Positions 28,201-36,359 of a DNA stretch of 40,604 bases are shown here, in pieces. Both the position numbers and the translations under genes were made by a program. The stretch's first letter is position 1. Each line of letters starts with the position of its first letter. The notes under the pieces were generated by a model that was given only the letters and a program-made list of their open reading frames with translations, did no database searches and was not told the origin of the DNA. This DNA is from JACCZZ01 sp044227805 (GTDB lineage: Bacteria; Bacteroidota; Bacteroidia; Chitinophagales; UBA10324): assembly GCA_044227805.1 (NCBI GenBank), contig JBGAWA010000023.1, forward strand, positions 1 through 40,604. Reading direction: 5' to 3'.

Positions 28201-28644
28201 GGAGACAGCGTTATACTTTCAGCCAATTCAGGAAATGGCTTTACTTATCAATGGAAAAATGGATCCACCACTATCGTGGGTGCTACCAACATCAGCTACA
28301 CGGCAAAAACTGCGGGCACATACAAGGTGACGATAACCAATTCCAACGGTTGCAGCAATACCTCAAAAGGAGCGAAAGTGAAGATCGTTTGCAAAGAAGG
28401 AACGATAACGGCAACACCGCTCATTGCACCCAATCCCTTCGCCAATACATTCACCCTTCAACTGGCACCCGGAGCAGTTGCCGACATCCGCATTACCAAT
28501 ATGCTTGGTCAGCAAATCAGGCAATATGCAGGTGTCAGCGGTATCCTCACCGCAGGGGAAGATTTGCTTCCGGGCACTTACCTCCTGCAGGTCATCGAAG
28601 AAGGAAGGCGCAGCACTTATAAACTTGTAAAAACGGAGAATTGA
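25276..28644 (+). CDS. SBBP-type beta-propeller surface protein with Ig-like and T9SS domains
   Basis: This 1122-residue protein is the first gene of a compact run. A signal peptide (MKKLSYVFLLLLLCRQMTLAQA) is followed by about fifteen 55-60-residue units of the SBBP kind, each ending in (T/V)IKYNxxGxxQW and holding a GNVYVTGxS strand. They should form one or two beta-propellers with repeated Asp/Asn-rich turns (GNDDIITLKY). After about residue 885 come two Ig-like domains (CAGSSTTLNATGAISYTWTP and FCQGDSVILSANSGNGFTYQW), then a type A T9SS sorting domain (LIAPNPFANTFTLQ ... STYKLVKTEN). Ligand and role are unknown. It is a paralogue of the next gene, 54 bases downstream, which lacks the Ig-like pair. 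Confidence 0.9.
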   Translation: MKKLSYVFLLLLLCRQMTLAQAQTVWSSALSGTGDNSDRYNAIVQDAANDLYLGGYTFNSGKDKDYLLVKMTATGDTLWTRQFNGAGFGADKIFYIALDPSGNVIVTGESDGGGINQNDIVTQKYNATGALQWSVTYNYAPFNQDDSPLGLAVDNSGNIFITGSSDRDSTATGNDDIITLKYNAAGVLQWSARVNGTGNATDRGSGIVADNAGGCVITGRTASLIDDDVITIMYSSSGTETWRTVYNRGFGNDRGEDICADGAGFYYVTGRSSSASDYDAVTIKYNASGVAQWTKFYNKVDNDYGNRIKVNALGDVFVIGQSDVDNSGGTTDYDFLILKYNSLGTQQWAKTFGNAALNDEDPNDLAIDAAGNVYVTGKSDVNALAAVTANNYLTVKYNASGVLQWSTYFDGTAVNSDDIAEGLVLDAADNLYIAGGGDNAATQKDATVLKYAAATGVVTWTKNYNGKGDFSDKVQDMIADAANNIYVTGYVFSPEQRKDLFTAKINSAGSTVWYKTYDFSLADDEGKSITLDTSGNVYVCGNSIGNGSSDDYITIKYDTLGNVIWSARYNYVNEADVATSISVNAANGNVFVTGYSDGNSTASVTNYDITTVKYSSTGNENAVVRFNGTGNGIDRGVRIIVNGNSSYVTGKTWNGSNYDIVTIKYNGSLSQQWQAIYAGNGLLDDEPRDMIQEISTGDLFITGNTGTASGNDNYITLRYKNTGALQWSSSYNGSGNNTDRAYGVVEFGDGVYVTGRSAPANAADSADIVTIKYAKLTGTQSWINRYNGPAGSADRGNAIAADAAGNIFVTGESTGTTSGSDFATLLIDANGNKKWEARYNGSGNGEDVPRCIVTDAAGYVYVSGYASGTTTGFDATILKYCPPPAVNAGADITICAGSSTTLNATGAISYTWTPSTGLSSTVIANPVANPAATTSYIVTGTNTLGCGAGKDTVKVIVKGSPAAKITAGGPLSFCQGDSVILSANSGNGFTYQWKNGSTTIVGATNISYTAKTAGTYKVTITNSNGCSNTSKGAKVKIVCKEGTITATPLIAPNPFANTFTLQLAPGAVADIRITNMLGQQIRQYAGVSGILTAGEDLLPGTYLLQVIEEGRRSTYKLVKTEN

Positions 28645-28698
28645 TCCCTTTCAGTAAAAAAACGGAACATCACGAATATTGATGCTTCAATAGATCAC

Positions 28699-31608
28699 AT
28701 GACTACCACAAAAAATATCTTAACCTGCCTGTTATGCTTCATCACGATGCAGCAGGGTCTTAACGCACAGCCTTCCGCTGAGTGGATCTTTCACTACAAT
28801 GGAGAAGGAGACTACTCGGACAGGTTTAACTGTATCACTTCCGATGCGGCAGGTAATATTTATAGTGGCGGATCTTCTGTAAATATTGGTACCGATCGTG
28901 ATTTTCTTATTCAGAAATCAGATGCAGCAGGTAATGTCAGCTGGAGAACTATGTTGGGTGCCGCCGGCAACGGGCCGGATGAGGTGACCGCCATTTGGGT
29001 GGATGGATCGCAGAATGTTTATGTAACCGGCTTTGGAAAAAGCCTGGATGCGGGCAATGATTTTCTAACTGCAAAGTATGACCCAAGCGGTACATTGCTC
29101 TGGTCTGCTGTTTACAACTACGATTTAGCCAACGCTTATGATCAGCCCAACTCCATTACCCTCGACCAGGATGGTAACGTGATTGTTACCGGACAAAGCG
29201 ACAGCGACCCCGGGCCACTTACAAAAGATGATTATCTCACCATAAAATATTCTCCGGCAGGCAGTGAACTCTGGATTCAGCGATACAATGGCCTTGGTGA
29301 TGGTACTGACAGAGCGGTGAAAGTGGTGGCAGACAATAACAATAATGTTTACGTGACCGGAAGAAGCTACAATGGCTCATTTGATGACTATGTTACGATA
29401 AAATATAATTCCGCTGGTACACAGCAATGGTTGAAATACGGCGACCGCAATTTCACCGACCGTGCCACCAGCATGGCCATCGATGCGAATGCGAATATTT
29501 ATGTTACAGGCTGGAGCAGTAACGGCTCAAATGATGATTTCTATACCATTAAATACAACAGCGCAGGCGCCACACAATGGTCAAAGGTGGTGGATGGCGT
29601 TGACCAGGATCGCGCTTTAGCCATTGCCGTAGATGGAAGCGGCAATGTGTATGTTACCGGCAGCAGCGACGGTGACAACGGCCCATTCGTAAATCTTAAT
29701 TTCAGAACTGTCAAATATAATGCGAATGGCGTGCTTCAATGGAACGTAGTGTATGATGGAGCTGCCGGAAATGATGATATTCCTTCCGCAATAACTGTAG
29801 CCTCAAATGAAGTTTTTGTTACCGGTATCTCAGACCAGAATGCCACGCCGGTTATCTCCAATGACATGGTAACCATAAAATATTCTTCCAGCGGCGCTGC
29901 ACAATGGACAAAAACTTATACCGGTAGCGGAGGTTTTGATGATGTCAGCTATGCCTTGCTGGCTGATGCATCCGGTAACATTTTCGTGGCCGGCTATGAA
30001 GAAGATGAGCATCAGCAACGCAATGCGCTCCTCGTCAAATACGACAACAGCGGTACTCAGCTTTTCAGCAACACTTTCAATGGCATGGGTGATAACAGCG
30101 ATAACATCCGCGACCTGAAGATGGATGGCTCCGGCAATTTATACCTGGCAGGCTATGCAGTGCAACGCGGTCAAAACCGTGATTTTTATGTGCTGAAACT
30201 TTCCGCTTCCGGCGATACTGCCTGGACCCGTTACATTAACGGATCGTCTCCTGACAGTGAGGATGAAGGACAATCAATTGCCATCGACGGATCAGACCAT
30301 ATCATCGCTGCCGGCTTCACCAAAAACAGCGGCAGTTCCGGCGATTTTACCACCGTGAAATTAGATGCGGTGGGTGATTCAACATGGCTTCGGTATTATA
30401 ATTCGCCGACCAATGAAAATGATAAAGCGTATGATATGCAACGTGACGCGGCAGGCAATATCTATATCACCGGCCGCACGGACAGTGATCCCGGGCTGAA
30501 TTCAAATGACGATGCAACCACTGTGAAGTACGATACCGACGGAAACCTGTTATGGAATATGTCATACAATGGCAACGGTAACGGCGCCGATCGCGGCAGC
30601 TTCGTCAGGGTAGCCGCTTCCGGCAATGTGTACATAGCGGGGCGAACCTTCAACGGTTCCAACCTGGATATGCTCTTCATCAAATACAACAGCGATGGTG
30701 CACAACAATGGATAAAAACCATAGACGGTGGATTTGGCAATGATGAGATAAGAGCTGTAGCAATCGACAACAATGAAAATATTTATGCTACGGGTATCAG
30801 CGCCGGCACCGCAGACTCCGCTGATTTTATTACCATGAAGTACTCCCCTGCCGGTGATCAGCTTTGGCTGAATCGTTATAACAGCGCGGGCAATGGCGGC
30901 GATTTCGGCGAAGGACTTTCACTCGATCCCGCAGGAAATGTGCTGGTGACAGGTTATAGCGATAACGACAATTCATCCGGTGTAAACCTGGATATCGTAA
31001 CCATTAAATACGATGGAAGCGGTAATGAGTTATGGAAAAAAACCATCAACGGTAATGCAAACCTTGATGATATCGCCGATGCCATCATCACCGACCAGTT
31101 TGGCAATGCTTATGTAGCCGGCCACTCCAATACTGGCTCAGCTACCGACATTAATTTCGACATCATCACAATCCGCTACAATGCGGACGGAACAGAAGAA
31201 TGGTCGACAGCCTACAATGGCCTATCCGATACGCTCGATGAGCCGAATACATTGTTGCTCTCCGGGACTGATTTGTTCGTCGCCGGCAGCAGTTGGCAAA
31301 ACGGTCAGCAACGCGATATGATCGTGATCAAATATGCATCGGTCACGGGAATCAGCCCATCTTCCGCTGCGCAACCGGTGAAAATCTTTCCGAATCCGTT
31401 TAGTAATCACATCAACATTCAATCTGCTGCACTGGCCACTGAAGAACTTGCTTTCGAATTATATGATGCTGCCGGCAGGCTTGTTTATGCCACTGAATGC
31501 AAGGGAAGCACGGGCATTGACTTGCCCGGCAATTTGCCGTCAGGTTACTACACCTACTCCCTTCTTCATAACAGGCAGATCATTCAGTCAGGAAAACTCA
31601 TTCACTGA
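28699..31608 (+). CDS. SBBP-type beta-propeller surface protein with T9SS domain
   Basis: This 969-residue paralogue of the preceding protein has a signal peptide (ending near GLNAQP) and about fifteen SBBP-like units with KYNSAGTQQW, GNVYVTGSSDGD and GNDDIPSAI motifs. The propeller is joined directly to a type A T9SS sorting domain (KIFPNPFSNHINIQSA ... IIQSGKLIH) without Ig-like spacers. The two genes begin alike (the YSDRFNCITSDAAGN segment compares with NSDRYNAIVQDAAND), pointing to tandem duplication. The P-loop gene starts only 38 bases after its stop, so co-transcription is likely. Confidence 0.9.
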   Translation: MTTTKNILTCLLCFITMQQGLNAQPSAEWIFHYNGEGDYSDRFNCITSDAAGNIYSGGSSVNIGTDRDFLIQKSDAAGNVSWRTMLGAAGNGPDEVTAIWVDGSQNVYVTGFGKSLDAGNDFLTAKYDPSGTLLWSAVYNYDLANAYDQPNSITLDQDGNVIVTGQSDSDPGPLTKDDYLTIKYSPAGSELWIQRYNGLGDGTDRAVKVVADNNNNVYVTGRSYNGSFDDYVTIKYNSAGTQQWLKYGDRNFTDRATSMAIDANANIYVTGWSSNGSNDDFYTIKYNSAGATQWSKVVDGVDQDRALAIAVDGSGNVYVTGSSDGDNGPFVNLNFRTVKYNANGVLQWNVVYDGAAGNDDIPSAITVASNEVFVTGISDQNATPVISNDMVTIKYSSSGAAQWTKTYTGSGGFDDVSYALLADASGNIFVAGYEEDEHQQRNALLVKYDNSGTQLFSNTFNGMGDNSDNIRDLKMDGSGNLYLAGYAVQRGQNRDFYVLKLSASGDTAWTRYINGSSPDSEDEGQSIAIDGSDHIIAAGFTKNSGSSGDFTTVKLDAVGDSTWLRYYNSPTNENDKAYDMQRDAAGNIYITGRTDSDPGLNSNDDATTVKYDTDGNLLWNMSYNGNGNGADRGSFVRVAASGNVYIAGRTFNGSNLDMLFIKYNSDGAQQWIKTIDGGFGNDEIRAVAIDNNENIYATGISAGTADSADFITMKYSPAGDQLWLNRYNSAGNGGDFGEGLSLDPAGNVLVTGYSDNDNSSGVNLDIVTIKYDGSGNELWKKTINGNANLDDIADAIITDQFGNAYVAGHSNTGSATDINFDIITIRYNADGTEEWSTAYNGLSDTLDEPNTLLLSGTDLFVAGSSWQNGQQRDMIVIKYASVTGISPSSAAQPVKIFPNPFSNHINIQSAALATEELAFELYDAAGRLVYATECKGSTGIDLPGNLPSGYYTYSLLHNRQIIQSGKLIH

Positions 31609-31646
31609 TCATAGAAACAATCACTACATAAAAAACAGCAACGGCC

Positions 31647-32681
31647 ATGAAAATCAAAAAGACTATCGTTACCAAAGACATTCAGCACTACACGTTGAAT
31701 GAATCCATCAAAGATACACATGTGCCTATTGCCGGTGACGTGGGTATTTTTGAGGTAATAACGCTTGGACGACATGAAGCAATTCAAGGAGAAGACAAGC
31801 GTATCACCGCCATTTTTGAGAATGACTACATCATGGCGGCCTTTGCTGACCGTTATGCGACGTCGCAATTTGAAGGCTATGTCCCAACCTTCCCCATGGA
31901 ACTGTATGATATCCTTGGCGCCGGTGGTGCCATTGGTGTGGTGAAGTCGAAGAATGCTTTGCTAAAGGATATCGAACCTACCAAAATCAGGATGATCGGA
32001 TATTGCTGCGACGAAACCGGCAAAGTGATTAATACTAAATGGTATCAGAAACAACGCTTTTCATTTACCGGTGAAGTGCCCAATAATGCGAAAGTGATCC
32101 TTTCCGTTGGTTCTACTATGGACAGCGGCAAAACCACTACGGCAGCCCATGTTGCCCGTGGCCTCAAAATGAGCGGCAAAAAAGTGACCTTCATTAAGTT
32201 TACCGGAACCTGCTTTACCAAAGACAAAGATTTTGTTTACGACTGTGGCGCTGATGTAGCCATTGATTTTTCTGACATCGGATTCCCTTCTACTTATATG
32301 TGCGAGAAGGAGGACCTGCTCGACCTTTACCAGTCGCTGCTCGCCAACATCGCCGCCGAAAAACCCGATTTTATCGTGATGGAAATTGCAGACGGACTCA
32401 TGCAGCGCGAAACAAATTTTCTCCTTCGCTCTAAAGAATTCATGGCCACCATCCACTCCGTGGTATTCTCTTGCGGCGACAGCTTAAGCGCTTTCCAGGG
32501 TTACGACATCCTCCACCAGTGGGGAATCACACCGGCACTTATCAGCGGCCGCTTCACCATGAGTCCGCTGCTGATTGATGAGGTGAAGAATAATTGTGCG
32601 GTACCTGTGCTCACCATTGAAGAAATCATGACAGGCAAATTCAATAACTTGCTGGTTTCATCCAGACTCGTAGCCGCCTGA
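31647..32681 (+). CDS. P-loop NTPase of SIMIBI type (MobB/CobQ/DUF1611-like)
   Basis: This 344-residue cytoplasmic protein has an N-terminal domain of about 150 residues that I do not recognise (VITLGRHEAIQGEDKR, YDILGAGGAIGVVKSKN). It is followed by a P-loop domain with Walker A GSTMDSGKTT (Gly155-Thr164, Lys162). The following KKVTFIKFTGT strand, the CGADVAIDFSD segment and DFIVMEIADGL resemble the switch and acidic positions of the dethiobiotin-synthetase/MobB/DUF1611 group, which act on small molecules using ATP. Specific function is unknown; family placement is by pattern only. Its stop overlaps the start of the ABC transporter gene by one base (TGATG), implying coupled translation and linked function. 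Confidence 0.6.
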   Translation: MKIKKTIVTKDIQHYTLNESIKDTHVPIAGDVGIFEVITLGRHEAIQGEDKRITAIFENDYIMAAFADRYATSQFEGYVPTFPMELYDILGAGGAIGVVKSKNALLKDIEPTKIRMIGYCCDETGKVINTKWYQKQRFSFTGEVPNNAKVILSVGSTMDSGKTTTAAHVARGLKMSGKKVTFIKFTGTCFTKDKDFVYDCGADVAIDFSDIGFPSTYMCEKEDLLDLYQSLLANIAAEKPDFIVMEIADGLMQRETNFLLRSKEFMATIHSVVFSCGDSLSAFQGYDILHQWGITPALISGRFTMSPLLIDEVKNNCAVPVLTIEEIMTGKFNNLLVSSRLVAA

Positions 32682-34390
32682 TGAGCGCACGCAAGCTTAT
32701 TGCTGATTTCTTTTCACGGAATAAAATGCTGGTGCTGGCAACCTTTGTGGCAAGCATTGGAAACAGCCTGCTCAATGTATTGCTTCCGTTAAGCATCGGC
32801 AAATTCTACGAACTTACTTTTCATGAAAGCTCCGCGAAAGGAAAACTTTTTGATACCCTCCACCTCTCAGTGGAAACGATGACCGCTTTCTTCACCTTCT
32901 TTCTGAGCCTGATAGCGTTGAAATCCATCATCACTTATTGCGAAAAATATTTTACGGGAATGGTGGGTGAACGGTTTTCCCGCGACCTGCGTGAACTGCT
33001 GTTTCGTGCTCAGCTGTCACACTCCATGGCTGTACATGAAATGAAACCCTCCGGAAAATACCTGCTTCGTTATAGCGGCGACCTTTCTTTCATACAGCGT
33101 TTCATCAGCAAAGGCATCATCCAGTTTTCGGGAGATGTGATTTTCCTGGCTGCCGCCTTCACCGTGCTGCTGCTGATCAATGCAACACTTACAGCCATCG
33201 TTATCGCAGGATTGGCCCTGGCCACCGGCTTTATCATTCTCCTTAATAAATCCGTGCGCAGGGCTACCATCCGAAGAAGAAATCAACGATCCTCCCTGCT
33301 GGGTTTTGTTACCACAAGACTCCAGGCTTTTTATACACTCAAAAGCTTTAACCGTGAGGTTCCCGAAACAACACATTTTAACAGGCAGTCGCACAAAATG
33401 TATAACCTCGGTATCCGCTACTACAAAATATATTCATTGGTACAGGCTATTCTGCCGGCATTATTTTTCGGAACAATGGCAATGGTATTATACTTTGTTG
33501 CTGCTGAAAGAGAGAGCTATCCATCGGCTTTTCACCATGGCGATGTATTGAATTATATCCTGCTGCTACTGTATATACAAGCCTCCATCCGGCGAATGCT
33601 CGGCGTCAATGTTGTCTGGCAACTCGGGCAGGTTTCTATCCTTAAATTGTTGCGTATCATCAATCAGCCTGCTGAACGCAGGGCCGATCCGGAAGCCATA
33701 GCGACAGCCAAAGGGAAAATCGATTTGGAAGATGTTTCTTTTCAATACAAAAACACAGAGCATCCTGCTTTTGAACACCTCACTTGCCGCATGGAGCCCG
33801 GCACCGTCACCTGGATTTCCGGAAAGCAGGGCAGCGGAAAAAGTACTGTGCTGAAGCTGATACAGGGAATTTATGCACCGCTCAGCGGCAAAATCAGGCT
33901 GGATGAGCATCCGCTTGATGAACTGGCACCCAACGCCATCCGTAAAAATGTAGCGATCATTTCCAATGAGGCTCCGCTCCTCGGCCAAACAGTCTTTAAA
34001 GCCATCTCCTACAGCGCCACTGACGAGAAACGGGAAAAAGCGCTGCAGCTTCTCGAACGGCTTGGCTTTTCTGCAGGTGACGGCAATGATCATATGCTGG
34101 ATCATCGCCTCAGCGATTATGCGAAAAATCTTTCCAATGGACAGCGCAAAGTGCTGATGTTTGCACGTGCATTTCTTACCAGGAAAAAAATCCTGCTCAT
34201 TGATGAAGCTTTTGACGATCTTGATAAAGACTCCACCGATCGTGTGATACAGGAGTTGCAAAAACTAAGACCCAAACGTACCATCATCATTGCCGCCAGC
34301 CGGCTTCCCGGCGAACTGACAGCAGATCAGATTATTAACCTGGGTGAGTTTCGTCCCAAAATTCAGCACTCTTACCATGATATCCGTTAA
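32681..34390 (+). CDS. ABC half-transporter (membrane plus ATPase) with altered Q- and H-loops
   Basis: This is an exporter-type half-transporter. An N-terminal membrane domain (about residues 15-320) has several helices (VLATFVASIGNSLLNVLLP, VIFLAAAFTVLLLINATLTA, ALFFGTMAMVLYFVAA). The nucleotide-binding domain follows, with Walker A GKQGSGKST (Lys387), signature LSNGQRK (484-490) and Walker B ILLIDEAF with Asp508 and Glu509. The Q-loop position reads ISNEAPL (Asn429 where Gln is usual) and the H-loop reads AASRL (Ser540 where the switch His is usual). The catalytic cycle may thus be slow or need a partner. The start ATG at 32681 shares a base with the previous stop, and the lipoprotein gene overlaps its end. 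Substrate is unknown; a link to the cluster's surface proteins or to the P-loop enzyme's product is inferred. Confidence 0.82.
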   Translation: MSARKLIADFFSRNKMLVLATFVASIGNSLLNVLLPLSIGKFYELTFHESSAKGKLFDTLHLSVETMTAFFTFFLSLIALKSIITYCEKYFTGMVGERFSRDLRELLFRAQLSHSMAVHEMKPSGKYLLRYSGDLSFIQRFISKGIIQFSGDVIFLAAAFTVLLLINATLTAIVIAGLALATGFIILLNKSVRRATIRRRNQRSSLLGFVTTRLQAFYTLKSFNREVPETTHFNRQSHKMYNLGIRYYKIYSLVQAILPALFFGTMAMVLYFVAAERESYPSAFHHGDVLNYILLLLYIQASIRRMLGVNVVWQLGQVSILKLLRIINQPAERRADPEAIATAKGKIDLEDVSFQYKNTEHPAFEHLTCRMEPGTVTWISGKQGSGKSTVLKLIQGIYAPLSGKIRLDEHPLDELAPNAIRKNVAIISNEAPLLGQTVFKAISYSATDEKREKALQLLERLGFSAGDGNDHMLDHRLSDYAKNLSNGQRKVLMFARAFLTRKKILLIDEAFDDLDKDSTDRVIQELQKLRPKRTIIIAASRLPGELTADQIINLGEFRPKIQHSYHDIR

Positions 34391-34790
34391 ATCATTGAAA
34401 CAAACATGGGTGATTCCCGCTCTTGCCTTACTCCTTTTTGCAGCCTGCAAAAAACAGGAAGGAAAAGGGGGTGATGCATCCATTGCCGGCTCCGTGTATG
34501 TAAAACACTACAACTCCACTTTCACTGAATTTATCAGCGAATATCCCGGAGCCGACACCTATGTCTACCTGGTGTACGGCGATGATATCAGCTACGGCCA
34601 GCGGATCAAAACAAATTATGAAGGTCAGTTTGAATTCAAGTACCTCTACAAAGGAAATTATACCGTGTATGTATATTCTCTTGACTCTACGCTCACCGCG
34701 GCGGATGGCAACGTGCCGGTAGTGAAGCAGGTCAGTATCGCCGGAAGAAAGGATCATATGCAACTGGATACTTTCCGGATTTTTCAATAA
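34377..34790 (+). CDS. Small lipoprotein with carboxypeptidase-regulatory-like fold
   Basis: This 137-residue lipoprotein starts MISVKSLKQTWVIPALALLL and has a clean lipobox LFAAC (Cys24). The mature part (SIAGSVYVKHYNS ... TNYEGQFEFKYLYKGNYTVYVYS) resembles a single Ig-like carboxypeptidase-regulatory or SdrB-type beta-sandwich. I choose ATG 34377, which overlaps the ABC gene by 14 bases, over the more distant in-frame start at 34344, because the signal peptide then begins normally. It is probably anchored in the inner leaflet of the outer membrane or in the periplasm. Its role in the cluster is unknown. Confidence 0.75.
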   Translation: MISVKSLKQTWVIPALALLLFAACKKQEGKGGDASIAGSVYVKHYNSTFTEFISEYPGADTYVYLVYGDDISYGQRIKTNYEGQFEFKYLYKGNYTVYVYSLDSTLTAADGNVPVVKQVSIAGRKDHMQLDTFRIFQ

Positions 34791-34809
34791 GTGCCACAAA
34801 TGATGCTTA

Positions 34810-35466
34810 ATGATGTCTCTTCCGCATAAAAAACACAGGGGCCACAGCAATCACCCCAAAGACAATCAGTCATCGCCGCGGCATCTGCCTGCCGTAACAT
34901 TACTCAGGATCACTGCATTGATCATGAGCCTGTGTATCTACCTTCCATACAACAGCTTTTCCCAAACCGCTACTGCCATCTCCTCCCGCGGCATCAGCGC
35001 TGTTACGGTTAAGACCTTTGATGCCCGCAAGAAAGACACTACCGAAAGAAAGATTTTCACGCGATATGACCATCATGGCAATGTGCTGGAAACTATTGAA
35101 TATGACGCGACGGGAAAAATAAAATCAAATGAACAGTTTGATTACAACAGGCATAATGATGAAACAGCTTACCGCCTGCTCGAGGCTGATGGCACAATCA
35201 AAAAAAGCGTGGTGACCACGTATGATAAATGGAACCATGTTACCTCAAAAACAACGACCGATTCAACAGGCACGTTAGCAGAAAAAACAGTGAGCACTTA
35301 CACTACTTTCAATGATCTTGCAAGTGAAAGCACTTTCGGTAAAGATGGCACCCTGATCCGACAGGTGCTCTATAGCTACGACGCGAAAGGTATGCTCCTC
35401 AGCCGCAAAGTGTACAATGAAAAAGGGGAGCTGATTTATGCCAAAGAATATACCTACGAATATTGA
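34810..35466 (+). CDS. Secreted YD-like repeat protein
   Basis: This 218-residue protein has a long N-terminal leader, a membrane-type segment (LLRITALIMSLCIYLPY) and a probable cleavage near SFSQ. The remainder is a set of YD-like strands (IFTRYDHHGNVLETIEYDATGKI, FDYNRHNDETAYRLLEADGTI, YSYDAKGMLLSRKVYNEKGEL) resembling the repeats of RHS/YD proteins and of small secreted Bacteroidota proteins. It begins 19 bases after the lipoprotein gene and ends in a TGATG junction with the DUF2490 gene, so it belongs to the same transcript. Function is unknown. ATG 34813 is an equally possible start. Confidence 0.7.
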   Translation: MMSLPHKKHRGHSNHPKDNQSSPRHLPAVTLLRITALIMSLCIYLPYNSFSQTATAISSRGISAVTVKTFDARKKDTTERKIFTRYDHHGNVLETIEYDATGKIKSNEQFDYNRHNDETAYRLLEADGTIKKSVVTTYDKWNHVTSKTTTDSTGTLAEKTVSTYTTFNDLASESTFGKDGTLIRQVLYSYDAKGMLLSRKVYNEKGELIYAKEYTYEY

Positions 35467-36224
35467 TGCTCTCATTTTCAGAAAATATAACCATACCTCG
35501 TTTAGCATGGCAAAGCTTTTTGCGGCTCTGGCATGCAGCTGCTGCTGTTGGTTGTCTGCTGTCGTTGCTGTTGTTATGCTGCACTGAAAAAGTACAGGCA
35601 CAGGCAGCCTATTCGCCCCAAAATGATTTCCATGGCATCCTTGGTCTGAACATCGAAAAAAAAATCTCTCGGTCTTTCTCCCTGATAGTGTTTAACCAGG
35701 AAATATTTAATCAAAACCTGTCGGAACTGGGCACTTCCCTGCTGGATGTGGGCATCAACTATAAACTCAACCGGCACTTTTCATTGGGCTTAGACTACCG
35801 CTTCATCAGCCACAGAAACCTTAACAACAGCTATGAAAAACGGCAGATGCTGATGGCCGATATTACGTACTGGAAAGGATTCCATAATTTTTCTCTCGCA
35901 GCGCGTGTCCGCTTTTCCAATCAATATTACGATCAGCTTATGGCGGAAAATTACAAGCCTGCAGCAGCATACAACCGCGATAAGGTAACCTTGCGTTACC
36001 GGATCAGTTACTACCTTTCGCCCTATGTGTCGGGAGAAATTTTTTTTCCGCTTAATAACACCGAAAGAAACGGAATCAACCGTTTCCGTGGCACCGGTGG
36101 TTTTTTTTACACCTTTAATGATCACCTGCGAAGTGAATGGTATTATGCCGTCTCCGTAGGATTCAACAGGAAAACGAACAATACCGTTTATGCAGCTGGG
36201 AGTTCATGGTATTACCGGTTCTGA
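35466..36224 (+). CDS. DUF2490 outer-membrane beta-barrel protein
   Basis: This 252-residue protein with a signal-like segment (about residues 23-48) followed by alternating aromatic beta strands (FSLIVFNQEIFNQNLSELG, FSLGLDYRFISHRNLNN, FSLAARVRFSNQYYDQLM) ending in SSWYYRF has the typical C-terminal aromatic of an outer-membrane barrel. This pattern matches DUF2490 proteins. The ATG at 35466 overlaps the previous stop codon (TGATG), and I use it in preference to the TTG at 35463. It is the last gene of the run from 25276 and is followed by a possible terminator. Confidence 0.78.
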   Translation: MLSFSENITIPRLAWQSFLRLWHAAAAVGCLLSLLLLCCTEKVQAQAAYSPQNDFHGILGLNIEKKISRSFSLIVFNQEIFNQNLSELGTSLLDVGINYKLNRHFSLGLDYRFISHRNLNNSYEKRQMLMADITYWKGFHNFSLAARVRFSNQYYDQLMAENYKPAAAYNRDKVTLRYRISYYLSPYVSGEIFFPLNNTERNGINRFRGTGGFFYTFNDHLRSEWYYAVSVGFNRKTNNTVYAAGSSWYYRF

Positions 36225-36237
36225 AATACCAGGAGAC

Positions 36238-36268
36238 AACAGGCTGGCGGTAACGTCTGTTAATTTTT
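36238..36268 (+). terminator. Possible intrinsic terminator of the seven-gene run
   Basis: AACAGGC (36238-36244) and GTCTGTT (36255-36261) pair with one G-U around a ten-base loop, followed by AA and five T residues. It is 14 bases after the DUF2490 stop. Stability is modest. Confidence 0.4.
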
Positions 36269-36359
36269 GAAGTAGCCTTTAATGACTGATTGGAACACCT
36301 GCTTTGCTTTCATCCCGCATCAACGCATATCCTACACCGAGTAAATAAATTTTTCACTG

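Noticed and set aside
33566..34261. 231-codon minus-strand frame
   Set aside because: It lies inside the ABC transporter ATPase domain, whose motifs are plainly on the plus strand.
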